18,305 nt of DNA from Winogradskyella sp. (GTDB lineage Bacteria > Bacteroidota > Bacteroidia > Flavobacteriales > Flavobacteriaceae), in contig JASBSE010000258.1 in assembly GCA_030149115.1 (NCBI GenBank), forward strand, positions 1 through 18,305, in the 5' to 3' direction. A model generated the notes under the pieces. It was given only the letters and a program-made list of their open reading frames with translations. It was not told where the DNA came from and ran no database searches. Position numbers and translations under genes: made by a program. This document shows, piece after piece, positions 6,335 to 13,120 of the stretch; the first letter of the stretch is position 1; each line of letters starts with the position of its first letter.

Positions 6335-7240
6335 ATGACGGTTTTAATTACAGGAGCAACAGGATTAATTGGGCAAGAGATCGTAAAGCAATGTCATGCA
6401 CAAGAGATTACTGTCCATTATTTAACAACATCAAAATCTAAATTAAGTACAGAAGCCAATTATAAAGGGTTTTATTGGAATCCTAATAGTAATGAGATAG
6501 ACCACAATTGTTTCAATGGAGTGTCTGCCATTATCAATTTGGTAGGCGCAAGTATCTCAAAACGTTGGACAGATAGCTACAAAAAAGAAATCATAGATAG
6601 CCGAACCAAAACAGCAAAGTTATTACAAGATACAATCATAAAGCACAATTATAAGATCGACTTTGTGGTGTCTGCAAGTGCTATAGGAGTGTATTCTACG
6701 AGTTTAACTAACTATTACGAAGAAGATACAAAGCAAGTGTCTGATACGTTTTTAGGTACAGTAGTAGAGCAGTGGGAAAAAGTTGTAGATGGTTTTAAAA
6801 CGTTAGGTTCTAAAGTAGCTAAAGTACGCATAGGTTTGGTTTTGGCTAAAGATGGTGGTGTTTTACCTGAAATTGTAAAACCGATTAAGTATGGTGTAGG
6901 TGCTGCTTTTGGAGATGGCAAACAATGGCAAAGTTGGATACATGTACAAGATTTGGCTGGCATTTTTATGTATGTGTTGCAATACCAGTTAGAAGGCATT
7001 TATAATGGTGTGGCACCCAATGCAGTTACCAATAAAGAGTTAACTAAAGTGGCAGCTAGTGTTTTAAAAAGACCATTGATTTTGCCAAATATCCCAAGAT
7101 TTGCAATGCGATTAGTGCTTGGGGAAATGCATATTCTTCTATTTGAAAGCCAACGTGTCAGCTCACAAAAAATTGAAGATAAAGGCTTTGATTTTAAATA
7201 CGCAAATTTACGACCTGCTTTAGAGGATTTGTTGGTGTAG
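6335..7240 (+). CDS. TIGR01777 family SDR epimerase (YfcH-like)
   Basis: A 301-residue extended short-chain dehydrogenase/reductase with an N-terminal NAD(P)-binding Rossmann fold. Seen: GATGLIG (7-13), INLVGASISKRWT (67-79), the active-site region VVSASAIGVY (111-120), a proton-relay segment around GTVVEQWEKV, KVRIGLVLAKDGGVLPEI, and FGDGKQWQSWIHVQDL. The C-terminus has the DUF1731 region (IYNGVAPNAVTNKELTKV and VLGEMHILLFESQRV). The set is diagnostic for TIGR01777, the family of E. coli YfcH, whose physiological substrate is not established. Length fits the family. The usual SDR YxxxK lysine is not obvious, as is common here. It has its own promoter and runs convergent to the nuclease-like gene, with only 24 nt between the stops. 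Confidence 0.9.
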   Translation: MTVLITGATGLIGQEIVKQCHAQEITVHYLTTSKSKLSTEANYKGFYWNPNSNEIDHNCFNGVSAIINLVGASISKRWTDSYKKEIIDSRTKTAKLLQDTIIKHNYKIDFVVSASAIGVYSTSLTNYYEEDTKQVSDTFLGTVVEQWEKVVDGFKTLGSKVAKVRIGLVLAKDGGVLPEIVKPIKYGVGAAFGDGKQWQSWIHVQDLAGIFMYVLQYQLEGIYNGVAPNAVTNKELTKVAASVLKRPLILPNIPRFAMRLVLGEMHILLFESQRVSSQKIEDKGFDFKYANLRPALEDLLV

Positions 7241-7264
7241 AAGTACGGTGAGTTTTAAAAGAAA

Positions 7265-9109
7265 TTATTTTTTAAGTGCTTTAATAATTCTTTCTTCATT
7301 AATGACTATGTCTCTAAAAAGGACATAAGGAAATTCTTCATATTTAGATGTTTTAAATGCTTCATAAATATTTGAGAGAGTTGAAGCTGTAATTAATGAA
7401 AGATTCATTTCAGTGTCCATTTCACAATCTGTAACAAAGTCATCACTAAATTCTGGGGCAACCAATAAAATTTTTACAATTCTCAAGTCGTTTTTTAAGG
7501 CTAAATTTTGATAAGATTTTAATTGTCTTGATACAGAACTGAATTTATTATATCCTCGTTCTTTACTCGTTTTACATTCAACAATTATAATTTCTTCATT
7601 TCCAAGATTTAAAAGGATATCCATCATGTCCTTTTTTGTATTCAAGTTGTTTTTGAATGTGTCGTCAACATTAAAGCCTAAATCTTTAAAAATTGTTTTT
7701 GTCAGATCTTCGAATTTTTGTCCTAATTCACTTTCTTTTACGGTAATTCCATTCTCCTTTAATGTGTTGAGATCTCTATATGCCACATTTTCATAATTTT
7801 CTAAATATAGATTTTCAACATCTTTATAGTGTTCAAGAATATTTAAAATGTCATCACCTCGTTGTTTTATTCCATAATCTTTAATGAATTTTGTTAAATC
7901 TGATTTAACTATTAAATCAAGGATATCTCTAGGTTTAATATTGTAATCCAATAAATAGTCAGCTTTAAGTACAAATTCATCTTGTAGTTCAAACTGTTCT
8001 TTAATATCTCGATTAAGTTTGGGCAACGATTGGTTTAATTCAGAAAGTAACTTGTCAAAACCATCTAAGGAAATACCAACTTTTTCATCTCGTTCAACAT
8101 TTTCAAAATGATTGATGAGACTCATAATTTTTTCATCTAAGGTACTGCCTCTAAGGTTTGAAATATTTAAACCTTTTTCGCAAAGCTCATTTAGTGTTTT
8201 TTTCTTTTCTGTTAATGTTGTTTCATTTTTATAAATGTTATCAGTTAATAATTTTGTAAATGAAACACCTTCTTTTATTATTTCTTCTATTTTTTGAGCA
8301 TGGGATAGATTTCTGTCTATATTATGTTCTCTTGCAATTTGATTAATAATTGGTTGTCTAAGTAATTTTAGGGTTCTTCGATAAAACTTTTCTGCAATTT
8401 CTTTTTCCCTTATTTTCCTCAGCATTCTCACCATTTCATCAGCAACATACACAGTGTTTTCTTTGTTAGAATAAAATATAACACCAATATTTTTCAAATC
8501 TTTAATAACATCTTGAATATCTAGCTTTTTAATGGGTACAATTGAATAGTTGATTAATTTAATTTCCTCTTGAGAAAGACCTAATTGTTTTGATAGCGTT
8601 AAAATGATAGATAATTCGTCAGAAGTAATTTTAGGATCTCTATTGTTTTCAATATCATTTTTATATGCAGTGTGTAAACATGCTTTGTAAATTTTATAGT
8701 CGCGTTTACGACTATCACTTAACTCTGATTTTTCATTTTTAAAATCTGATTCTAAAACTTTTATCCTTCCTTTTAAATGTTTGATTTCTTTATCATAAAG
8801 TCTAGAAAACCAATCCCTTTTCATTATACAATTACCATCCCTTATGATTATATCTATCAGTATGTCTAACTGAGATGTTATTTCTTGAAATTCACATTTT
8901 ATATGTTGTTGAAATTCTTCAGAAGTTAATGCAAAGATTTTAGAAATATTTTGGCTGTCAACTGATTTCAGACCTTTATCAGAGGTACTTAATATTTTGT
9001 CAATTTCTTTGAGGTTTTCAGGTGAGTTGGATATAATGTTATCAATTATTTTAATAAATGAGTTTTTTTCAATTGACCCAAGTTTGTCTAAAATTTGTTC
9101 TAACTTCAT
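7265..9109 (-). CDS. Putative PD-(D/E)XK nuclease with a long helical N-terminal region (uncharacterised)
   Basis: I do not recognise a named family for this 614-residue protein. The C-terminal domain (about 460-600) has restriction-endonuclease-like features: E467 in the opening helix (GQKFEDLTKTIFKDLGF), D497 (MMDILL), E511 and K513 (EIIIVECKTSK), then SSVSRQLKSYQ, as in Mrr-type or related type IV enzymes. The N-terminal 130 residues are helical or coiled coil. Residues 137-190 (ACLHTAYKNDIE, DELSIILTLSKQLGLSQEE) recall a TerB-like bundle, and 195-232 could be a winged helix. Three segments (251-281, 303-334, 404-428, for example FIKDYGIKQRGDDILNIL) resemble SAP-like DNA-binding motifs; these domain guesses are tentative. 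It is a single gene. Two 60-base samples I counted were each 25% GC, against 35-38% in samples of the epimerase gene and dnaJ, hinting at transfer. No methylase or partner is adjacent. Confidence 0.7.
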   Translation of the reverse strand: MKLEQILDKLGSIEKNSFIKIIDNIISNSPENLKEIDKILSTSDKGLKSVDSQNISKIFALTSEEFQQHIKCEFQEITSQLDILIDIIIRDGNCIMKRDWFSRLYDKEIKHLKGRIKVLESDFKNEKSELSDSRKRDYKIYKACLHTAYKNDIENNRDPKITSDELSIILTLSKQLGLSQEEIKLINYSIVPIKKLDIQDVIKDLKNIGVIFYSNKENTVYVADEMVRMLRKIREKEIAEKFYRRTLKLLRQPIINQIAREHNIDRNLSHAQKIEEIIKEGVSFTKLLTDNIYKNETTLTEKKKTLNELCEKGLNISNLRGSTLDEKIMSLINHFENVERDEKVGISLDGFDKLLSELNQSLPKLNRDIKEQFELQDEFVLKADYLLDYNIKPRDILDLIVKSDLTKFIKDYGIKQRGDDILNILEHYKDVENLYLENYENVAYRDLNTLKENGITVKESELGQKFEDLTKTIFKDLGFNVDDTFKNNLNTKKDMMDILLNLGNEEIIIVECKTSKERGYNKFSSVSRQLKSYQNLALKNDLRIVKILLVAPEFSDDFVTDCEMDTEMNLSLITASTLSNIYEAFKTSKYEEFPYVLFRDIVINEERIIKALKK

Positions 9110-9161
9110 GAATTATCTTTTGTGATTTTCTACTAAAATAGATAAAAATCAGGCTGCCACT

Positions 9162-9179
9162 ATACGTAACCTTACGTAT
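9162..9179. promoter_or_regulatory. Perfect hyphenated palindrome upstream of the nuclease-like gene
   Basis: ATACGTAA-CC-TTACGTAT has perfect 8 bp arms around a two-base centre, 52-70 nt upstream of the ATG at 9109. It contains a TAC-edged 7-2-7 arrangement (TACGTAA-CC-TTACGTA). It is a plausible operator for a dimeric regulator of this gene. The only nearby promoter-like box on that strand is an imperfect TATTTTAG. Confidence 0.45.
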
Positions 9180-9218
9180 TTTTTATTGATAATTAAGGTG
9201 TTGTACTATAATCAACAA

Positions 9219-9248
9219 AAAAGCACTCACGTTTCCGCAAGTGCTTTT
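9219..9248 (-). terminator. Intrinsic terminator of the yceI gene
   Basis: AAAAGCACT (9219-9227) pairs with AGTGCTTTT (9240-9248) around a 12-base loop. Read on the minus strand, the hairpin is followed by a run of T. It lies 61 nt beyond the yceI stop and before the nuclease gene, so it separates the two minus-strand units. Confidence 0.7.
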
Positions 9249-9260
9249 CAAAGTATTTGT

Positions 9261-9310
9261 AATGTCGTTTTGAGTGATTTCAACATGTTGAAATCTTACC
9301 TAGAAATCTT
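9261..9310. repeat. Dispersed intergenic repeat, divergent copy, with a perfect 20 bp palindrome
   Basis: AATGTCGTTTTGAGTGATTT at its left edge resembles the left half of the other copies (TTCGAGTGATTTTGAG). Its core GATTTCAACATGTTGAAATC (9276-9295) is a perfect 20 bp palindrome. The element reaches the yceI stop codon and would form a hairpin in the yceI mRNA. Confidence 0.5.
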
Positions 9311-9962
9311 ATGACTTTTTAGCAACAAGGTTTACAGTTAACTCAATATCGTCATTGATAAATTTATCACCTAAGTCATCAAAGAACGATTTAGAACCAT
9401 ATTTTATGTTCCACTTAGAGCGGTCAATAACGAAGGTTTCACTCTTTAAAGTCATCTTGTCTCCGTCAATAGACGTTGTTACAGGAAAACTAACGTTATT
9501 TGTAGCATCTTTCATTTTTAAGTTACCAGATAGCATTGTTTTACCATCTTTAGTTTCTAAACCTGTAACCTCAAATTTAGCAGTAGGAAATTTTTCTACA
9601 TCAAAGAAATCCTCACCAGATAAATGTCCTTGTAAATTTGCATTACCTTCATCTTCAACTGGGATATCAGTTACAGCTATACTAGCCATATCTATGATAA
9701 AGTTTCCGCTTTCTACAGCACCATCGTTTACAGCAACTGAGCCTTCTTTTATGTTAATAGTTCCTTCGTGAGATCCTGTTGGTTTAAACCCTTTCCATAT
9801 AATACTAGAGTTTTCTACATCTGCTTTGTAGGTTACAGCCGTAGCTTTTGCTACAGCAGCTTCTTCAGCGGCTTTTGTTTCTGCTTCTTCAGCTTTTTCT
9901 TTACAGCTAGAGAAAGCTACAAATGCAACTAAAGCGGTAATTTTTAAAAACGTTGTTTTCAT
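9309..9962 (-). CDS. YceI family lipoprotein
   Basis: A 217-residue lipoprotein: the signal peptide ends VAFSSC (Cys20), followed by a very Ala/Glu-rich linker (21-42) and a YceI-like beta-barrel domain (about 45-215) of the lipocalin-like type that binds isoprenoid or other amphipathic lipids in characterised homologues. Recognisable segments are YKADVENSSIIWKGFKPTGSHEGTI, ESGNFIIDMASI, HLSGEDFFDVEKFPTAKF, SGNLKMKDATNNVSFPVT and SKWNIKYGSKSFFDDLGDKFINDDIEL. The family is clear but the ligand is unknown. The gene is single, divergent from grpE across 166 nt, and closed by its own terminator. Confidence 0.92.
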   Translation of the reverse strand: MKTTFLKITALVAFVAFSSCKEKAEEAETKAAEEAAVAKATAVTYKADVENSSIIWKGFKPTGSHEGTINIKEGSVAVNDGAVESGNFIIDMASIAVTDIPVEDEGNANLQGHLSGEDFFDVEKFPTAKFEVTGLETKDGKTMLSGNLKMKDATNNVSFPVTTSIDGDKMTLKSETFVIDRSKWNIKYGSKSFFDDLGDKFINDDIELTVNLVAKKS

Positions 9963-9993
9963 GTTAGTGTTTTTTTTGAGTTTGTTAAAAACA

Positions 9994-10001
9994 CAAAGTT
10001 A
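9994..10001 (-). promoter_or_regulatory. -7 promoter box of yceI
   Basis: TAACTTTG on the minus strand matches TAnnTTTG exactly, 31 nt upstream of the yceI ATG (9962). No matching -33 TTTG was found at the usual spacing. Confidence 0.5.
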
Positions 10002-10028
10002 AGGAATAGTACGCTATACTATTATAAA

Positions 10029-10047
10029 AAAATGTTAATGACATTTT
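10029..10047. promoter_or_regulatory. Inverted repeat overlapping the grpE -33 element
   Basis: AAAATGT-TAATG-ACATTTT has perfect 7 bp arms around a 5-base centre and overlaps the TTTG at 10045-10048. A further ACATTTTTAT (10049-10058) repeats the right arm in direct orientation. It is a possible operator for the grpE-dnaJ promoter, though the A/T-rich arms make chance occurrence more likely. Confidence 0.35.
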
Positions 10048-10077
10048 GACATTTTTATAATAATGGCAGTACTTTTG
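10045..10077 (+). promoter_or_regulatory. Promoter of grpE-dnaJ
   Basis: TACTTTTG (10070-10077) matches the -7 consensus and TTTG (10045-10048) the -33 element, with 21 nt between. This is the best Bacteroidota-type sigma-A promoter in the window. The ATG lies at 10129, giving a leader of about 45 nt. Confidence 0.7.
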
Positions 10078-10128
10078 CAACCCTAAATCGTAGATTTAAA
10101 AGTCAGATTTAAAATAAAACAACTCAAA

Positions 10129-10674
10129 ATGAGTAAAAAAGATAAAAATAAGGTTGAAGAACCACAAGTAGAAGATACTGCAACAGCTACAGCAGAACAA
10201 GAGCAAAAGGATGAAAGAACTGCTGAAGAGCAGTTGCAAGATCAACTAGCTGCTGAGAAAGATAAATTTATGCGTTTGTTTGCTGAGTTCGAAAACTATA
10301 AAAAAAGAACCAACAAAGAACGTATAGAATTGTTTAAAACAGCTAGTGAAGGTGTAATGTTAGCTATGTTACCAGTTTTAGACGATTTTGAACGTGCATT
10401 ATTGCACATCGAAGAAGACAAAGAAGCAGAAGAGTTGCGCAAAGGTGTTCTTTTAATTTATAACAAATTATTAAACACATTAGAGCAAAAAGGTTTGTCT
10501 AAAATAGAAGTAAATAAAGGGGATACCTTTAATGCAGATGATCATGAAGCTGTAACACAAATTCCTGCGCCAAGTGAAGATTTAAAAGGTAAAATCATCG
10601 ATGTTGTAGAACGCGGTTACAAACTAGGTGATAAAGTTATCCGTTTTCCAAAAGTGGTTATCGGACAGGCTTAG
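10129..10674 (+). CDS. grpE: Nucleotide exchange factor GrpE
   Basis: A 181-residue cochaperone that promotes ADP release from DnaK in the cytoplasm. The first 35 or so residues are charged and disordered. A long dimerising coiled coil follows (EEQLQDQLAAEKDKFMRLFAEFENYKKRTNKER), then the four-helix bundle with MLPVLDDFERAL, and the C-terminal beta domain with the GrpE signature FNADDHEAVTQIP and DVVERGYKLGDKVIRFPKVVIG. Length is normal. It lies directly upstream of dnaJ (98 nt gap holding a repeat element) and probably shares its promoter. dnaK is not in the window. Confidence 0.97.
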   Translation: MSKKDKNKVEEPQVEDTATATAEQEQKDERTAEEQLQDQLAAEKDKFMRLFAEFENYKKRTNKERIELFKTASEGVMLAMLPVLDDFERALLHIEEDKEAEELRKGVLLIYNKLLNTLEQKGLSKIEVNKGDTFNADDHEAVTQIPAPSEDLKGKIIDVVERGYKLGDKVIRFPKVVIGQA

Positions 10675-10693
10675 TAGATAGAGTATTAACGAT

Positions 10694-10739
10694 TCGTCAG
10701 TTCGAGTGATTTTGAGGGACGAAAAATTGTTTCGAGAAC
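10694..10739. repeat. Dispersed intergenic repeat, copy 2, between grpE and dnaJ
   Basis: It begins TCGTCAGTTCGAGTGATTTT and ends AATTGTTTCGAGAAC. It shares TTCGAGTGAT and the AATTGT-(2 nt)-CGAGAA end with the copy at 6135-6175. It takes up about half of the 98 nt between grpE and dnaJ, so it should be transcribed within the operon. Confidence 0.6.
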
Positions 10740-10772
10740 AATAAAAGACACCCATTTTTGTGGGCAATAAAT

Positions 10773-11888
10773 ATGAAAGAAGATTATTACGACATATTAG
10801 GAGTAAGTAAAGGTGCTTCAGACTCAGAGATAAAGAAAGCCTATCGTAAGATGGCTTTAAAATATCATCCAGATAAAAATCCTGATGATAAAGAGGCTGA
10901 GGAAAAATTTAAGAAAGCAGCAGAAGCTTACGAAGTTTTAAGTAATCCGGACAAAAAAGCACGATATGACCAATTTGGTCACCAAGCCTTTGAAGGTGGT
11001 GGTGGCTTCGGCGGAGGTGGCATGAATATGGATGACATCTTTAGCCAGTTTGGCGATATTTTTGGTGGTGCTTTTGGTGGCGGCGGATTTAGTGGCTTTG
11101 GTGGAGGCGGTAGACAGCGTGTGGTAAAAGGTAGTAACCTTAGAATACGTGTTAAACTGTCTTTAGAAGAAGTTGCTAATGGTGTTGAGAAGAAAATTAA
11201 AGTAAAACGAAAAATACAGGCACCAGGTACAACCTACAAAACCTGTACAACATGTAATGGTGCAGGTCAGGTTACAAGAGTTACCAATACTATTTTGGGT
11301 AGAATGCAAACTGCTGCTACTTGTCAAACTTGTGGTGGTGCTGGGCAGATTATAGATAAGAAACCTTCTGATGCAGATGCTCAAGGTCTAAAAGTTTCAG
11401 AAGAAACAGTTTCTGTAAAAATACCAGCAGGTGTTGTAGATGGTATGCAGCTTAAGGTTACCGGAAAAGGTAACGATGCTCCAGGAAATGGAATTGCTGG
11501 TGATCTTTTGGTTGTTATTTCGGAAGAGGAGCATCCAACACTAAAGCGCGAAGGAGATAATTTACATTACGATATGTATGTAAGTCTACCAGATGCTGTT
11601 TTAGGAACTTCCAAAGAGATTGATACGGTTACAGGTAAGGTGAGAATTAAGATTGACGCAGGTGTACAATCAGGCAAAATCTTAAGACTAAGAGGAAAAG
11701 GTATACCGAGTATTAATGGTTATGGTAAAGGAGATTTACTTGTTCATGTAAATGTTTGGACTCCAAAGACTTTGAATAAAAAACAGAAGGAGTTTTTCGA
11801 AAACATGAGAGATGACGAGCATTTTGAGCCTAAGCCAGAAAGTTCAGACAAGTCTTTTTTCGAAAAGGTTAAAGATATGTTTTCGTAA
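10773..11888 (+). CDS. dnaJ: Chaperone DnaJ with a reduced zinc-finger region
   Basis: A 371-residue J-domain cochaperone that delivers clients to DnaK and stimulates its ATPase. The J-domain (1-69) has HPD at 32-34. A Gly/Phe-rich linker (74-113) and client-binding beta domains I and II follow. The zinc region carries only two CxxCxGxG motifs (C158/C161 CTTCNGAG, C184/C187 CQTCGGAG), whereas E. coli DnaJ has four. Their spacing and flanks match motifs 2 and 3, so zinc site II seems kept and site I lost. The C-terminus ends SFFEKVKDMFS. I start it at the ATG at 10773; an in-frame TTG at 10758 would add five residues that do not fit the family (MKEDYYDILGV is the normal start). Confidence 0.96.
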   Translation: MKEDYYDILGVSKGASDSEIKKAYRKMALKYHPDKNPDDKEAEEKFKKAAEAYEVLSNPDKKARYDQFGHQAFEGGGGFGGGGMNMDDIFSQFGDIFGGAFGGGGFSGFGGGGRQRVVKGSNLRIRVKLSLEEVANGVEKKIKVKRKIQAPGTTYKTCTTCNGAGQVTRVTNTILGRMQTAATCQTCGGAGQIIDKKPSDADAQGLKVSEETVSVKIPAGVVDGMQLKVTGKGNDAPGNGIAGDLLVVISEEEHPTLKREGDNLHYDMYVSLPDAVLGTSKEIDTVTGKVRIKIDAGVQSGKILRLRGKGIPSINGYGKGDLLVHVNVWTPKTLNKKQKEFFENMRDDEHFEPKPESSDKSFFEKVKDMFS

Positions 11889-11914
11889 AACCTTAAATGT
11901 TAAATAAAAAATAC

Positions 11915-11922
11915 TATCTTTG
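11915..11922 (+). promoter_or_regulatory. Promoter-like -7 box after dnaJ
   Basis: TATCTTTG matches TAnnTTTG exactly, 27 nt after the dnaJ stop and with no gene start close downstream. No convincing -33 TTTG is seen. It would begin a transcript near 11929. Confidence 0.4.
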
Positions 11923-11923
11923 A

Positions 11924-11951
11924 ATTATCGCTAATTCTTATTAGCGGTAAT
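11924..11951 (+). terminator. Hairpin with T-rich tail after dnaJ
   Basis: ATTATCGCTAAT (11924-11935) and ATTAGCGGTAAT (11940-11951) form a 12 bp stem with one T-G pair and a TCTT loop, followed by TTTTCTTTTT. It could terminate the grpE-dnaJ mRNA or be the first stem of a small RNA. Confidence 0.55.
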
Positions 11952-12012
11952 TTTTCTTTTTCATAGCAATTTTTTCCCATCCTTATCTAACCATAAGGGT
12001 GGGTTTTGTTTT
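11929..12012 (+). ncRNA. Candidate small RNA between dnaJ and the ABC operon
   Basis: A perfect -7 box (11915-11922), a 5' hairpin, a T-rich linker and a strong terminator together outline a transcript of roughly 80 nt with no open reading frame of note. I cannot assign it to a known RNA family. The alternative is simply two tandem terminators for dnaJ with a chance promoter-like word. Confidence 0.25.
11976..12010 (+). terminator. Strong intrinsic terminator
   Basis: CCCATCCTTAT (11976-11986) and ATAAGGGTGGG (11993-12003) form an 11 bp stem with one T-G pair and a CTAACC loop, followed by TTTTGTTTTTATT. This is the best hairpin of the 300 nt gap. Confidence 0.8.
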
Positions 12013-12191
12013 TATTAGAACTTTTGGTTTTGTTCTTAGTCTAAGATTATAGGTGATATTTGGAAACATCTTTCTTCCTTAAAGGCATTTTATTGTTTAT
12101 TTAGGCGATGATTATTCTTTAAAAAACACATTTCATGTAGTAACATTTAATATATTTACAAACTAACCGCTGTAAAAAAACTACTACTCCT
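12011..12191 (+). other. Leader region of the ABC operon without a recognised gene
   Basis: No coding or RNA gene is seen here. TATATTTA (12151-12158) matches the -7 consensus except for the last base and could be the operon promoter, 33 nt before the ATG, but no good -33 element accompanies it. Confidence 0.3.
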
Positions 12192-13118
12192 ATGAACGAT
12201 TTATTAGTTGCTGATTCCGTATCTAAAAGCTTCGGAAATTTTAAAGCACTAAATGAAGTTTCAATAGCTGTTCCTAATGGCAGTATTTTTGGATTGCTTG
12301 GCCCTAATGGTGCCGGAAAAACCACTCTAATCAGAATAATCAATCAAATAACTATGCCAGATGAAGGTAAAGTTCAGTTAGATGGACAACCTTTAAAACC
12401 TGAGCACATTAGAGATATCGGTTATTTGCCAGAAGAGCGTGGTTTATATAAATCTATGAAGGTTGGAGAACAAGCATTGTATCTAGCGCAGTTAAAAGGT
12501 ATGTCTAAATCTGAAGCTAGAAGCCGATTAAAATATTGGTTTGATAAACTTGATATTGGAGATTGGTGGAACAAAAAAATACAAGAGTTAAGTAAAGGCC
12601 AAGCACAAAAGATACAATTTGTAGTTACAGTTTTGCACCGACCAAAGCTTTTGATTTTTGATGAGCCATTTTCAGGATTTGATCCTATAAATGCAAATTT
12701 GATAAAAGATGAAATACTTCAATTACGAGATGAAGGTGCAACTGTGATTTTTTCAACACATCGTATGGAGTCGGTAGAGGAACTTTGTGATCATATAGCA
12801 TTGATTCATAAATCTAATAAAATTCTTGACGGCAAACTAAACGATATAAAACGCCAATATAGAACAAACACTTTTGAGGTTGGTCTGCAATCTGCCAACA
12901 GCGATTCTGTTATAGCTGAAATAAAAAATAAGTTTGAGGTATTGCCAGCAACTTTCAAGAATTTAAACGATGATATAAAACTCAATGTAAAAATTAACGA
13001 GTCCACATCGTCAAACGATTTGCTATCGTTTTTAGCATCTAAGGCAGAGGTAAATCACTTTGTGGAAGTGATACCAACAGCGAATGATATTTTTATTCAA
13101 ACTGTAAAAAATAACTAA
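12192..13118 (+). CDS. ABC transporter ATP-binding protein (NatA/YhaQ-like)
   Basis: A 308-residue cytoplasmic ATPase subunit of an ABC-2 exporter. Seen: Walker A GPNGAGKTT (37-45); GYLPEERGLY in the Q-loop region (77-86), typical of the NatA/YhaQ group that lacks the usual Gln; an LSKGQ signature (133-137, a variant of LSGGQ); Walker B LLIFDEPF (153-160); and the H-loop STH (188-190). The C-terminal extension (about 215-308) fits the DUF4162 region of this group. NatA-type pairs are linked to sodium or drug export in Bacillus, but the substrate here cannot be told. It heads a five-gene run, with the permease 2 nt downstream. Confidence 0.94.
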   Translation: MNDLLVADSVSKSFGNFKALNEVSIAVPNGSIFGLLGPNGAGKTTLIRIINQITMPDEGKVQLDGQPLKPEHIRDIGYLPEERGLYKSMKVGEQALYLAQLKGMSKSEARSRLKYWFDKLDIGDWWNKKIQELSKGQAQKIQFVVTVLHRPKLLIFDEPFSGFDPINANLIKDEILQLRDEGATVIFSTHRMESVEELCDHIALIHKSNKILDGKLNDIKRQYRTNTFEVGLQSANSDSVIAEIKNKFEVLPATFKNLNDDIKLNVKINESTSSNDLLSFLASKAEVNHFVEVIPTANDIFIQTVKNN

Positions 13119-13120
13119 TA

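Noticed and set aside
6715..6999. A 94-codon minus-strand reading frame inside the epimerase gene
   Set aside because: It is antisense to conserved SDR motifs, its composition is cysteine-rich and odd, and it has no promoter.
7241..7264. A terminator between the convergent epimerase and nuclease-like genes
   Set aside because: The 24 nt gap shows no GC-rich stem; transcripts may simply overlap.
9355..9771. A 138-codon plus-strand reading frame opposite yceI
   Set aside because: It lies fully antisense to a convincing YceI gene, and its Ser/Pro-rich translation shows no domain.
10751..10764. CCCATTTTTGTGGG hairpin just before dnaJ
   Set aside because: The stem is only four pairs and too weak to argue for a riboswitch or thermosensor.
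10758..10772. An upstream TTG start for dnaJ
   Set aside because: It would add MWAIN before the universally conserved J-domain start; the ATG at 10773 fits the family.
12119..12343. A minus-strand frame covering the start of the ABC ATPase gene
   Set aside because: It is opposite the Walker A region and has no recognisable protein feature.
12588..12602. LSKGQ in the ABC ATPase as a defective signature motif
   Set aside because: LSKGQ is a normal variant in the NatA/YhaQ group, and all other ATPase motifs are intact.
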